Of a stretch of DNA of 64,000 nt, positions 26,119-38,600 are shown piece after piece. The first letter of the stretch is position 1. Each line of letters opens with the position of its first letter. The DNA comes from Siniperca chuatsi (lineage: Eukaryota > Chordata > Actinopteri > Centrarchiformes > Sinipercidae): positions 20,232,667-20,296,666 of the forward strand of contig NC_058043.1 in NCBI RefSeq assembly GCF_020085105.1, given 5' to 3'. The notes beneath the pieces are model-generated. The model was not told where the DNA came from, searched no databases, and worked only from the letters and a program-made list of their open reading frames with translations. Position numbers and translations under genes: made by a program.

Positions 26119-26872
26119 ATCGGTACTACGTAACAGCATACGTCGCAGGAGGCCACTTGAAGAGCAGAGGGAGAGTGGGTGGGGGAGGAGCGGGGGATTT
26201 AAATGGAAACACACGTTGTACACTTTCAGCCCAAACATCACATCACAGATCGACCGCCAGTTGTAGGCTCAGCGCTATACTGCTTTTATAAATAATCAGA
26301 AATACCTGCAGACTCATTTCAATGAGGCGAAGGTGTCTTCTGTGTGTAATTGCAATATGTAGGCACTTTGTACTTCGCTGCATCAGTTTCTGATTTAGAC
26401 ATTTCTGTTTGTGATCTGTATCATGATCATAATAACTACTATTGCTAAGGGTTTATGATATCTTCCAAAACAGCAAATTGTCCATGTGTTTACAGATAAT
26501 GTTGGGAATAAAGAAATCCCACAAGCTGAACAACAATACAAGTAAACATTAACTGTGATTAGTTAATGTGACGTTTTTCAGTAAAATATAAAGCTATCAC
26601 TGAGACTTTCTTAATAAAACTATCTGTTAACTAGGGAGCAGGAGTTTTATGCACATTACTGCCACCGAACCATGGATGTATTTTCTTGCACCAAATGCAT
26701 AACTGCAATGCATTGTGGGTGGTATACACCTCTGGAGTGACCATCTTTGTTGACTCGCTCCCTCGGCCCTCCGAGGGTCGATCTCACCAAGTTCACTGCA
26801 GTTTTTCAGATTTTGGTTTTGGTTGTGTAATGATGGTTTAATCTGTTACCAAACAAATCTTGTGTGGTTGAT

Positions 26873-26930
26873 ATAATAATAAAAGTTCTTTATATAGCAC
26901 TTATCAAAACAAACAATTGGTGCTTTACAA
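26873..26930 (+). repeat. Retroelement 3'-tail-like fragment
   Basis: 'gttctttatatagcactt' followed by 'ggtgctttacaaggtag' matches the style of the fragment at 6425-6525: an end piece of a fish SINE or LINE. Confidence 0.4.
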
Positions 26931-28380
26931 GGTAGACATAAAAAGAACACACATTTCCACACATATATATGGATTTGTGCCAACAGTCACATTTTACAAG
27001 ATATTTACCTTCAGAAACAGCCCATAATACCCGGGAAAATCGCGTGTCCACGTCGCGGTAAAAACAAGATGGCTTTCCTCTTCCGGGTCTCTCCCTAAGC
27101 CGGAACCCAAATTGAGACAGTGGCATCTGGTTGCGTAATAATTACACTCACATGTTCCCACCTGGTTACATAAAGATTATAAGAAAGCCTAATTACAACT
27201 TGATTATACGTTTGTCAGCCAGAGAAGTGGGATATGTTTAGTCCAATAATTCAACAGGTGTTGTGAAGTGGCAGAAAACCTACAGAAGAATAACACAAAT
27301 GTTTGGAACTGAGTCTAAGTTCATCACTGACGGAAACTTATAGTCATAATTGGTGCCTTTCCTCCCTGTGTGTAGCCTATGTATGTAGCTGTGGGAATGT
27401 TTGGACTGTTGGTTCAGTTGTGATTTTTAAATGGCAGTGCCTCTGCATAGAAATGTGAATGTTCTCTGTCGGCTATACTTATTCAATAAATAAGACTTCC
27501 ACGGGCTAAAATCTGCCCAATCTCTCTCTGATTCTCTCCTCAGTTATAACAGTGGCATTGTCAGACACATAACAGACACTGTGAAAAGTAGATGGCTTAT
27601 TATTCTTTATTGTGCATCTTCATAAAAAAGTAGGGGGTCTCTTCTGCTTCAGCGTCATCAGCGATCAAGAACACACACGCGGTTTCTTCAGCTATAGGCC
27701 AGGTTATCGAGATGTGGTTTGCAAACTACAGGTAGCCCACAGATGGTTCTAACAGGATGTAAATATTTTTGAGACTTCCTGTATATTCTTTGAAGGCTGC
27801 TGGAGACTTTTTGTTACTGCCCCCAGCTGCTGCCGCCTGATGCAGTCCGCTTTCCAGGCGAGGCGCAGTTCATCTCAAACAAGCCCATGTAACACACTGC
27901 TGCCGTCTACTGGCTGAAATAAAACTAACATAATTCTAATTTGGGGCTACTTCAATACATGTTGTCCTCATTGGTTATAAAAGGTTCACTTTGGCCATGT
28001 CAGATACATAATTAAATGGTTTTGACCATCACGCGGGATTTACTGTCCGTAAACCGCCCACACAGCAGCGGAGAAGTGGAAGATCTATGCGGCGTTCACA
28101 AGCCCACCTTAAACTCGTGATTTCTATAACTGTAGTGGTAAATATAACTTGAAGCCCTTTCAAGTGCCACTAAATGACAATAATAGTAAACTGACCCATT
28201 GAAGGATTGTTTTATATGGTGACTATTGTTTTATTTTAGCAGTCAAGTGACACGTCGGCAGAATTCCGAACAGCCAAAGAAAATAGTAGGGAAATAAAAC
28301 AACGACATGTGCCTTAAATAATACCTTCTTCGATTCATTAAATGGCCATATTGACAGTAACTGACCACTTTCACCATGGT

Positions 28381-28660
28381 GTTATTCACTTTGATAACAT
28401 AACTTGATATGCATGTCTACTTATACGTCGCGTGTCGGAAACGCGGTTACCATGGTAAATGCTTGGTGTTGTTAGTTCGCTTGTGTTTTCGACAGCAAGT
28501 GAAGGCAGCACAGCATTGCTTTACTGGGCTCAAGACGTAGCCTCTCCAGCAAAAGTCATATTTTGGGAGTAACGCATTACTTTAATGTTTGTGCTGTAAT
28601 TTATCCACTCGTCTAGACCACAGAGACGTACACTGAGGACGTTGTGTTGTTTTCTTCAGG
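28381..28660 (+). promoter_or_regulatory. inava: Probable inava promoter region
   Basis: Lies just upstream of the presumed first non-coding exon. It contains a near-palindromic 'gttaccatggtaaat' (28446-28460), which fits the RFX X-box (GTTRCC-RGYAAC), and several CpGs in AT-rich surroundings. No TATA box is obvious. The transcription start is inferred from the downstream splice donor, not seen directly. Confidence 0.4.
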
Positions 28661-28782
28661 TCTTTTGTCAGTGTAATCAGAAAGAAACTTCCAGCTCAAA
28701 TGTGGGAGACTGCGAGCCAATGGAGAGCAGACTGTATGGATACAGATGAGGCACGATGCTAGCTAGCTAACAAGCTACTAAG
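28661..28782 (+). other. inava: Probable inava 5' non-coding exon
   Basis: Ends at a strong splice donor, 'ctactaag' followed by 'gtaagagc'. It has no open frame leading into the coding exon and contains a GCTAGCTAGCTAAC tract common in fish 5' ends. The next exon would be 35592-35706, which carries the start codon. The 5' limit is uncertain. Confidence 0.4.
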
Positions 28783-31140
28783 GTAAGAGCAAAAAGCAAT
28801 GGCATTAGACGCTTTGTTTAACAAACTTTGTATGCATGTGCGCAGTGGGTTGTTTATTAATGCTACTGAACTCATTATTCCTTTGAAAATAAGTATTTGG
28901 CAGCGGATAATTAAAGGTTTGTGAAAAGCTCCAAACTAAAGTGAGTTTCTAAACTTTGAGAAACTCTTCAAAGCCGAGGCCCAGCAGCTGTATGAAGCTG
29001 ACGTAGTGGGTGGATGAAATGGATGAAATGGATGAATAAATACCACAAGATACCTTTATTTTTGTTTTTGTTTTGTTGTTTTTTTACCTCAGAGAGATTT
29101 TTATAACGTTACCTGCCACTTAGTTCAACTCTCAAGTTGGTCCAGACACAACCCAAAGACATTTAATTGACTTGTTTGACTTTCGTTGTACCATTTGACT
29201 TTATTGTGTAGTAGCCTACAGTACAGTTTTCAGATGTTCATTACAGGTGTATATTTATAATGTCGTTATTCTTAGGTAACGTCCAGTATACATTTCCCCA
29301 GTAGTTTTAACTTCGCAGGTGAACTGCTGAAAATGATTATTATAACACAACAAGATTTTTTTTGTTATTATATCATAGGACACTAAACTATGTGTTTTAT
29401 TTATTTATTCTTTCTTTCTATAATAAACCTGGGTTTCATGCACAGTCCCTGACCTGTTGATGTATGTGTCAACTGTTTGCAAGTGAGAAACAAAGTTAAA
29501 CTGTATAAAGATATCTGACTGCACTGACCAGCAGAGAAGTTATGAGTTAACAACATCCTCTTTCAGCAGAAACGCACAGCACTATAAAGATGACACATCT
29601 GAGAGGAACAATGAAATCAAATACTGCTCAGTATTGTTATATGATGGTAGTTTAACAGTATACCTACCTAATGAAGTTGACACATAATTTACAAAATGAT
29701 TGTTAGGAGACATTGTAAACCTAATGCTATATTTTTTAACGTTAATAAAATTAGAAAGGTTTTCTCCAGCGCAGTAGTCCCATTAGTCAGTTTGTGATTT
29801 CTGTGCATTGAAATAGTTCTGCTGTCTACACATTCCTGAGCATTGACCAGGGGGCAAGAGGACAGAAGTGGCTTAACCCCTGAAACCTCACTGACCTGCT
29901 CATGCTGTGCAGCCAAACTTTCTTCAAACCCATATAACTTTATTTTAAATTCTAGTGAAGAGCCTAATGTTTCCAGAGATACCAAACATGTCCGGATACA
30001 TTTTGGAGAAATTTGTATAAAATGATGCACAAAACATCCAGAATATATCAACTTGATACACATGACATGATACAGCCATAAAAAACATCAAAGGTTTGAT
30101 GAGGGTATAGCCTCGATGAAGGGCTGATACAGAATATATGTGTATATATATATATAAAGTTTAGTACTATCAGACAGTGTGGTACAACCAGATTTTTCCT
30201 ATTTTAATGCTATTTAAGGTAGGTTAGGTATAAATGTCTCTCTCAGTTTGAAGTGGTGTTGATGTGTTTAAGCTTGTTCACTCTCAGCCACAGTCTAGGG
30301 CTTGGCCACAATTTAGAAGAGACCTTGATTTGCATGGTGGTGAGCAAACTTCTAATTCAGTAATCCACATCACACACACCACTTCCACACGCATGTTCAT
30401 TTGAGATACATGTAGTATTTTTTCACATCTTCATTATAGTCAATTAGAGCCTTTAGGCAACATAAAGCTTAAAGCTGAGAGAGGTGGGAGGGAACCCAGC
30501 TGCTCTAAGAGTTGCCTTGTTTGCCATTTAAAGCTTTAGGATTTGTAGTACATTAGTGTCACTTTATAGCACTTTTTTATGACACCATCTTGATTTAAGC
30601 ATCTTTACAGCAAAATGATCTGTTAGCACCTGGTGGAAGAACCAAGCTGCAAAATATTGAGGGGGGAATGTGTGATCCCTTGGCAGCTGATGGCTCTACA
30701 CACTGGCAGCAGTAGTCCAGCCATACACTTATAAAAGGACTCAAGAATATTTAAAGAATTTGTTTTACCAGCTGCTGTGTTGCCTACACAAAGCCCTCTC
30801 TCTGCCTCTCGGGGACCTCGGGTTTATATAAACTACCCATGACATCCACCAACTGGCTACCTAAACACTGGACGAGTGTCTGTGTAGTGGAAAGTTGTTT
30901 AACTAGTCTTCAGCTACAATACTGTTGGCATTAGTGTTGGTATAACCTCTTAACTGTAGTTTCCCACGATCAGAAGAGATTATTATTTGTTTGCAATGAC
31001 TGCACTTCCCTTATATCTGATTTCAGGTAATCAAACTGCTTGGTATGTAGCCTGTTTACACAAGACACTGCTGCTCTTTTATTCTATTAACCATGCAGGC
31101 GCTGGTAGGGGATATCCCTCCCTTCAGCATGTCCTTATAC

Positions 31141-31410
31141 CTACACTCAGTTGCCAGTTCATTAGGTGCACCTAGAAAACTAATGCAGTCTAATACAAAA
31201 GTCCTGCAATAAATCCGCCCTTCATGGAGGTTATAATGTTCAGTTTTTGTTGTTTTAGAGAGGTGTTGATTCAACTGTATGATTATTTTGGAGGAAGGAG
31301 TTTGTGGTGCTGTTGAACTGTATCGCATTATACAGAGTAGTATTTCTGTTATTTAGATATAAATGGGGTGGACAAAATATTATTAACACCTGTCAGTATA
31401 ACACAATTGT
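31141..31410 (+). repeat. Interspersed repeat ('ccagttcattaggtgcacct')
   Basis: Starts 'actcagttgccagttcatt', contains 'taatgcagtctaatacaaaa' and 'aataaatccgcccttcatgg', and ends near 'gacaaaatattattaacacc'. This is a known-looking fish repeat, probably a non-autonomous DNA transposon. A second copy lies inverted at about 38730-38957, which confirms that it is dispersed. Confidence 0.65.
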
Positions 31411-31505
31411 ATGTAGGGATGCACCGATATATCGGCCAAACATTTGTATCAGCCGATATTCGCCTTGTTGACTGCTATTGGCAAATAGGATGACATTCAT
31501 CGATG
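31411..31505 (+). repeat. Repeat fragment with 'gatgcaccgatatatcggcc'
   Basis: The end of a common fish repeat built on alternating CCGATAT/ATATCGG text. It directly follows the previous repeat. A more complete but diverged copy is at 49566-49922. Confidence 0.55.
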
Positions 31506-32399
31506 GCAGTGGCCAATGTTTATCTGTTGCATGTATTTTGTGCTGGCTAAAGTTTGTGTTGGTTATTTGTTGTATAGCAGCAGACTAAAAAGGCTTTTGA
31601 AGCAGTTATTTTTCAAAAAAAGAATCTTTTTCATGTGAAAGTAGGTTATATTTCATAAATTTGTATGATTGAATTTATGCTCATTCAAAGATGTGTAATG
31701 AAGGGCTGAATGACTTTGAAACAGTTCAGTTATATTTTTATAATGAAGATTTCTTTTTTCACTGGCACAAAATGGGGATTAAATAACAACAAAAACAAAA
31801 TAAACAACATTTACTGTAACTCACCAAATAAATACGGCATCAAATCAGATATAATATTTGACTGCGTTGTCGATTCCAAATGTGAAGGCATCTGTGAAAT
31901 GTGCCTGGTTGTGCTCACACTGTTAAACCTAAATGTAGAAGTTACTGAACCAAATATCTGCTGCCTTTGTCACTGTGGCTGCTGCTTTCTCGGTGCCGTG
32001 TCACTTGAGATCTGATTCTTGAGTGTCTGGGAATTGCTGGACCTTTTTCCAGCGTGTCTGAGCACCAACATTCCTGGAAAGCCAAAATGAATATTGAGAT
32101 TCAGAATGAATGTGAGCCATGCAGTTACAGAGCAGGTGCTGCCGCTGGGTCTCTGTAAATCATGCGGACTATCCCACAAACATGTGTTTCCCTCTTTTTA
32201 ATGGAGGCAAAAATGGCAGGCCACAAAAGGGTCTTGGCACTGGTAGCCTGGAATTAGTAAGAGAGGTGGTGAAGTTTAGAAAGCGATTTGCAAATCTAGG
32301 CTAGTAAATTTGTAAGTTTATAATTGGTTATCTATTTTCACTGGCCCTTTGAACAACCAGAAGATGGCAGTAGAAATGCATTCACCAGTTATGTGATTT

Positions 32400-32592
32400 T
32401 ATTTTAGTTTATTGTTGTCATCAAACAGTCACCAACAGTTAGTTATAAAGTCATAGACTCATCGATAACCAGTGATGAACGCATGATTTCTGGTTATATA
32501 TATATCCTATAACATAAAGAAAAGCAGGAAATCTTCATATTTGAGAAGCTGGAACAAGCACATTTAATCGACTAATCAATTCAGCTCTAAAA
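32400..32592 (+). repeat. 'cgattaatcg' family repeat, copy a
   Basis: Fragment with 'aaagcaggaaatcttcatat', 'tttgagaagctggaac' and the end 'atcgactaatcaattcagct'. This is the typical text of a very abundant fish repeat. Other copies are at 33830, 37380, 38979 and 62826. Confidence 0.65.
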
Positions 32593-33829
32593 CTGACATT
32601 ATAGCTTAAGTGTTGTTGCTCGTGTTTCTCCTGGGTCCTCGATCTTTGTCATACTGTGTCTTTTTTTAATAGTAATAGTGCTTTTGTAATGGGACACACG
32701 TTTCGGTCAGGTTGCCACCACCCATCTATTAGGACACTGATAAGAGGGTAAAGCAAAGTGTAATTTCTCAGTATCTTTGTCATTGTCGTTGACACAGTTT
32801 CAAGCTCAGACGAGAGCGCTGAGTTATATGATACTGACTCAAGTGTTCAGCCCTCTGTATGTGGCCACTCCTCTTCAGCAGGCAGTGCTTTCTTAGTGGG
32901 CAAGTCTCTCATTTCTGTCCAGACTCTACACAGCTTCGGTTTTGTGCATTTCCATTCAAGTCGGTAATTCTGAGGGAAAGTTTTCTCTCTTTGGATTTTG
33001 ACAGTTTTTCTAAGTTTCTCATTAAGTAAGTATATTTTTCACGTGTTGTCCAATTTGCAATGTTTACTGTATGCCTTTTTTAGAAAAATCATCTAGCATC
33101 TAATCTCCTGGAATAATGTGGAATGGCTGTCATCTGTTAATACTATTTTTGAGTTAATATTTCATATTGAGACATTCTTTCTTTTAACATAAACTATGTC
33201 AGTGTGGTGTGATGGTTTTGGCTGTGGTACTTAACCCTTGACCTTAGGCTAGTGTTATGTAGTTCAGTACAGTTTCTTAGCACCTTCAGGGTAGGGACAA
33301 CTCCTTCCCTGTTTTCTGTATGTGTATGTTTGATATCTCTAAACCCATTCTCAAAGAAATGTCTGTACTTAAGTGTTTGTATTTGTGTATGTAATAGTCT
33401 ATTCAAAAATTTAACACTGTTGGAAAATATAACGTACAACAGAAATGTTTGACACACATAAAATATGTCAAAACATTTGATTAGAAAGATGTTACAGACT
33501 GCTTGGTATAACGACAGTATTCATATTGTATATTTTAAAGGCAAGATACTGCACATCTACAGTGCATCAAACTAGTTTTAGTTCCCGTCCTTTAAAGCGC
33601 AGTGCCATCCATGTGCGGTGGAAGGATGAGAGCCTGCTGGTTTTTCAGGGGATTTCAGTGATTAGCACACCGTGAACTTGTGAGTGGGAATCTGAAAACT
33701 CAAAACACTCCATGATGTAAAACTTGACACCCAAGCTTTTAAAGTACAGTGTGTCTTTGTGTGTATTGTTCAATAAAATGATCTACTTGATTAATTAAGT
33801 ACCATATTCGATCGTCATATTTTTGGGTT

Positions 33830-34192
33830 TTAGTTCTGAAACGATATGTTGATTAATCAGTTAGTTGATCTACATGACTGAAATGAACACAACAGTGAAA
33901 TCTGCAGCTATTTTGATCATTGAATAATCTTTTGTCAAACAAAAAAGGCAAATATATGATGAGTCCAGCCTTTCTGATGTGAAGATTTGCTGCTTTTTTC
34001 TGTGTTGCATCGTTGTAAATTTGGACTGTTGGTCAGCTAAAAAAAGTTATTTGAAATTGTCACCCTGGGATGTAGGAACATGTAATGGGTACTTTTCAAT
34101 ATTTTCAGACATTTAATAGACAATTGGTCAAGTAATCAAAAATATTTATTGATTAATAATGAAAATTATCATTAGTTTTATCCCTAGTGGGT
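33830..34192 (-). repeat. 'cgattaatcg' family repeat, copy b
   Basis: Near full-length. One end reads 'gaaacgatatgttgattaat'; 'tctgatgtgaagatttgctg' and 'ggactgttggtcagc' are internal; the other end reads 'tattgattaataatgaaaat'. It lies in inava intron 1. Orientation is given relative to copy a. Confidence 0.65.
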
Positions 34193-35651
34193 TTATTTCC
34201 ATACCTTTTTTTATTTTTGCTCTGTTATCAAATTGATCAGCGATGTGATCCTTAAACACCAACTGCTGCTGGTAGTTTTAGAGTGTGTAGATATACAGTA
34301 GAAGATCCTTGTGTTGACCCACCAGCTTACAAATCAGTGCCTACCAAATGTGGTTAAGTAGTTTTTGTAGTAACTAAAAGCTGTTTGCCAAAAGTACCAG
34401 TGGATACCAAAGATTATAGCTTGTGCTAACATTTCTGCAACACCTAGCGTATGTTTACATTTATTTTTCAAACTGTGCAGTTTGAATTCAGCACTGTAGG
34501 GTGTTGTTATTTAAGTGTGCTGTACATAAGCTGTTTCGCCTTAATTTTGCAAACACAGCAGCCAATTATATGTGATTTGGAGGTGTGAAGACTCTAGTCA
34601 CAGTCATATGAGCTGTGTGGAGGATGTGTCATGTTCAGGATGATAATGGGATATGTTTTATTTTATGTTGCATGTTGCAGCTCATGACTTCACCTCATCT
34701 AGTTGTTCCTCAAAACAATGACTGCTGGGAGGCTTCCCACCTCAAGCTGAGGCGAACCTCCCCCCCTGTGTGTAGGAGTGCAACCACTGCCACATTCCTA
34801 TATTATCTTAGTTAATAATCTAACCAACAAGTTTCACAGTTTTTCTTTGACAACAGCTGAATATGCCGAATGGGTCCTGAGCCTCTTATCTGAAGGAATG
34901 AGTTAGTGACTATAATATGACATCAGAGACTAACAGGCAGTCACAGGAAACACCCTAGACTTGGCATCATATATGTGTACTCATGCTGTGGGAGACTATG
35001 ACTACACCTGACTGTAGGGTCAATAAGGCAAGTCACACCTGAATCACTTAAGCAACAGGTCACAAGATTAACTAATGGGCAGTCTTTGGAAAGCTTGTGT
35101 TAAGGCTGTTTGGCTTTAGATTTGATTTTGGATTTTGACTACTCATCTATTGCTTTTGTTTGTAGCCTAATGACTAGTTGCTTGTAATCCCATTTTATAT
35201 TTAGGTGTGCTTTACGTTTCCCAACCCCTGAATGGACTCCAAGAGGCTGCAGGCTTAAACACTGTGCTGCTTTCTGGGCTAAATTGTCACTGCAGCTGGT
35301 TTGGTCATTTGAACACAAGACAACAAAACCTTCATGAAATGACAGAAAAACAGCGTGGAATGTTAAATATTTTTCACTCATTACAATGTTGTGGAAATTT
35401 TTGTTTTTCTTGATGGAATTTGTCTTTTGTGTCGGGAATGATACTACACCAAAAACTTTCCAAACAGAAATGTGTACATTTTTAAGACCTTGCCACAAAT
35501 TATCCCGGGCTTTTGTGAAATTCAGGTTGATGTAAACTTGAGAAAGCTTCAAAATCGTGATGGATGCTAAAACTGAAATCATACTTTACAGGAAATGGTG
35601 AGCGTCCACATTATCTACTGAAGAACAGCAACAGGAAGTCGATCTACTGAC

Positions 35652-38600
35652 ATGGAGGGCAACGGTGAGATCAGTGACACTGACAGTGGCATCATCCTTC
35701 ATTCAGGTAAAACATTTTGTGCATCACTTATAGCATTTTTGAAATCTGTAGTACACAACTGTCGAAGTCAAACATTCACAAACATTTTTGTGTTAAGTAA
35801 GGAATGCACATTCATGCAGTATTTTTCAGGCACTAACGTTTCTCCATGTTGTATACACTAATTCCACTGCAACATAATAATTACATTTGACGGTCAAGGC
35901 TACGTTTAAAAATGTTTTCTATTAATTTTGTCTCAGGGTATAACAACTTGCAGAAGTACACATGCGCGACATCAGAGAGTCAGTGTTGTTCACTGCAACA
36001 ACATTTGGTGTTCGGCTGCATTAAATCTCAATTCTTAAAAATCTACATCAGCAACAATGGCCAACATCATGAGACCTGAAATCAGCAGAAAGCAAACAAA
36101 CTGGACTGCAGATTGTCCTTTTGTTGGTTGCCCTGTGTCTGAGCGACACTGGGCAGCTTTAATTAATGTGAAAACAGAAAGAGGATTTAAGTTGGGTTTG
36201 CCTCGTTTCAGAAGTTTGAACACTTGATTATCAAAATGTTCTTTGACTATTCAGACTTGAAAGTAATATTGACAATTTTGTGAGACTTACATCCTTAATT
36301 TAAATTACACATTGATTTAAAAGGCAAAGCACCAAGCTCTTTTAGCCAGTAGACGCTTGCTGAAGGCCCAAATCATTGTTGAAACTAAGTACACATCTTA
36401 GTCCCACCCCTGGTAATCTTATCACAGCACCTGCTTTCAAATGACCTCAAACACAAGACAAAAATTCCAATTAAGTTTAGTCAAAACATAAATGTATGTA
36501 CTCATATTTGTGACTAAAGAAAGTAAGTGACCACAGGACAGAAGTAAATAACCTTAAGTTTAACACTTGCGGTAACATGCCTACATCAACAGCCATGAAT
36601 AATATGGCTTATTCAGGCCCAGTTGTCTGTCATGTGACAGAGCTGTTATTCCGTCTTCTAATTGATCAACAACATAAATCTTCTTTTATTGCAAGACCAT
36701 CATTGAATCAGTCACGCTTCACGCAATATTTAGCAAAATGACATCCTTTCAGAGAATAACACAATCAGAGCAGATTACATGGAGTTAACACTACTGCTTA
36801 TTCTTAAATTAACTCCCCACTTCAGCACACACCAGATTTCATTTGTTTTAGTGAAAACTCAGGCATGGTCTAAAGGGACTAAAATGCATGTGCTAGATTG
36901 GTCGCTGTTTCCTGCACAACATGGAGGACGCAATGCAAATGATCCAGATTAAAAGAGTTCTGTGCTGATTTAGCATTGCGCTCCTCTAACACTGTCGGAC
37001 TCACGATGGACAGTTTAAGAAAAGGATCAAAATCGCCACAGCAGAACCAGAGATTTTTTTATTCCATGGATTCTTCTTCCTTGTCAAATCCTGGTGCCTA
37101 CATTACCCACAATGCAACTCGACCGCAGACAGTTCTGTTAGAGATTTGTGTGCTTTGTGGTAGTTGTAAGTGTATCACCTGAGGCAGTTTATCAGACTTC
37201 ACGCAGCTCCCTCTTGGTCAATAAAATGCTTTTATACAACTTTTTTCACATATGCAGGTGTTCTCCTTGAAACCTGTACAAACTTTGATGTGTAAAATTG
37301 GCTGTGTTCTTCTTTAAGTTTGGATTTTATTCAGGAGAAAATTTAGCCCTTTTGCCAGTTTAACATATTTTGAGAATATTAGAGCTGAAACAGCTAGTAT
37401 ATGAATCGATTGGTTGATTGACAGAAAATTACCTGGCAAAAATTTTGGTTAACCATTTATGTATTTTCTATAAGCAAAAATGCCCCAAATTTTCCAAGTC
37501 TTCAGACAAAGCAAGCAGTTTGAATAAGTCATCTTGGATTTTGAAAAATTGTGATTTTCAGTCTTTTCTGACGTTTTATTGACCAAATTACTAATGGATT
37601 TAACAGGTGCAACCTGAGTTAATATGTTGCTCTTTGCATTTTGTGATTTAATCTGTATTTTGAAGTTGCCACAGTCAACTTCCTTAAAGGCAGTCATAAA
37701 ATTTGGCAGTCTACATTATTCCCTCAGTCCCATATGGTAACAATACCATAGAATTAACCGCAAACTTTGGCAGTCTTGTTTTTGCTACGCCCAGCAGTGT
37801 CTACTGATTAGTTCTGGCCTTTCTGACATTCCTTGCGCCTTAATTGAGCCACGTGATGTCTCGTCTATACAATGAAAAAGTGCCGATCTACAAAGAATGG
37901 GGGGTTGTCACTCTAGGAAGAGGAATTCTTTGCCCTATTGTAGTGCTGTCACACTTCTTTCCTGTCGCACTTCAGACGTTTGTCACTACCTGCAGGGATT
38001 CTGTTAATAATCTCTGAAGGTATGTGGTACTCAGTGCATTTTGCCTGAAGCCACTCCCACAGCCCTGAGACTAATCTTAATGTCATTAGTCACCAAGGCT
38101 ACAGACAGCAACAGTCAAACACTCACATATTGTGTATAGTTACGAAGATCCTGCCACTCACTCTGCATGCCACTAATAAAAACGAAAGGTACGTTCTGTT
38201 GAATGTAACCATTGTGTTGTCCGTAGTGGCCTCGAGAGTTAATCTAAAGTGGTATAATGAAAGTGTATGTTCTGATTCAAATAATGTACGGGGCACCATA
38301 GTATGAGCATGCCAGAATACTTATAAGGCAACAGAAAACAAAGTAAGAAATTAAATTATAATTATTATTATTAATTTATAATTAATTAAATTATAATAAA
38401 ATGGAGCAGGCAAAGGCACACAGGAGTTAGCAATTAGCAAAGCAAAGATCACCATCAACATGAAGGACATGGAATATCAGGGAATTTAATTTTTACAACT
38501 GACATTTTTAACTTCTACAAGATATTTTATTGATCAAACATGACATGGGACCTATAACTGATAAATTAATAAATGCAGTTGTAGCAACATTAGCTAAGAT

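Larger units (their letters stand above)
25836..28380. other. Intergenic upstream of inava, no gene seen
   Basis: Contains a three-copy tandem and a retroelement tail listed separately. A GC-richer patch at 26990-27120 includes 'agatggctttcctcttccgg'; read on the - strand it resembles a housekeeping promoter or first exon with a possible donor ('ctgaag' then 'gtaaat' at about 27009-27020). No coding sequence connected to it could be identified. Confidence 0.5.
28783..35591 (+). other. inava: inava intron 1, repeat-bearing
   Basis: Presumed first intron of 6.8 kb. It holds at least four interspersed repeats (31141-31410, 31411-31505, 32400-32592, 33830-34192) and a TA/TG run near 30138-30160. 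ORFs of 124 aa (29689-30063, - strand) and 147 aa (35139-35582, - strand) lie in it but have no recognisable domain. Confidence 0.4.

Noticed and set aside
29689..30063. 124-aa open frame on the - strand
   Set aside because: Inside inava intron 1, no domain and no splice or promoter context.
35139..35582. 147-aa open frame on the - strand
   Set aside because: No recognisable domain, low-complexity composition, and it lies in the intron just before the first inava coding exon. Most likely chance.
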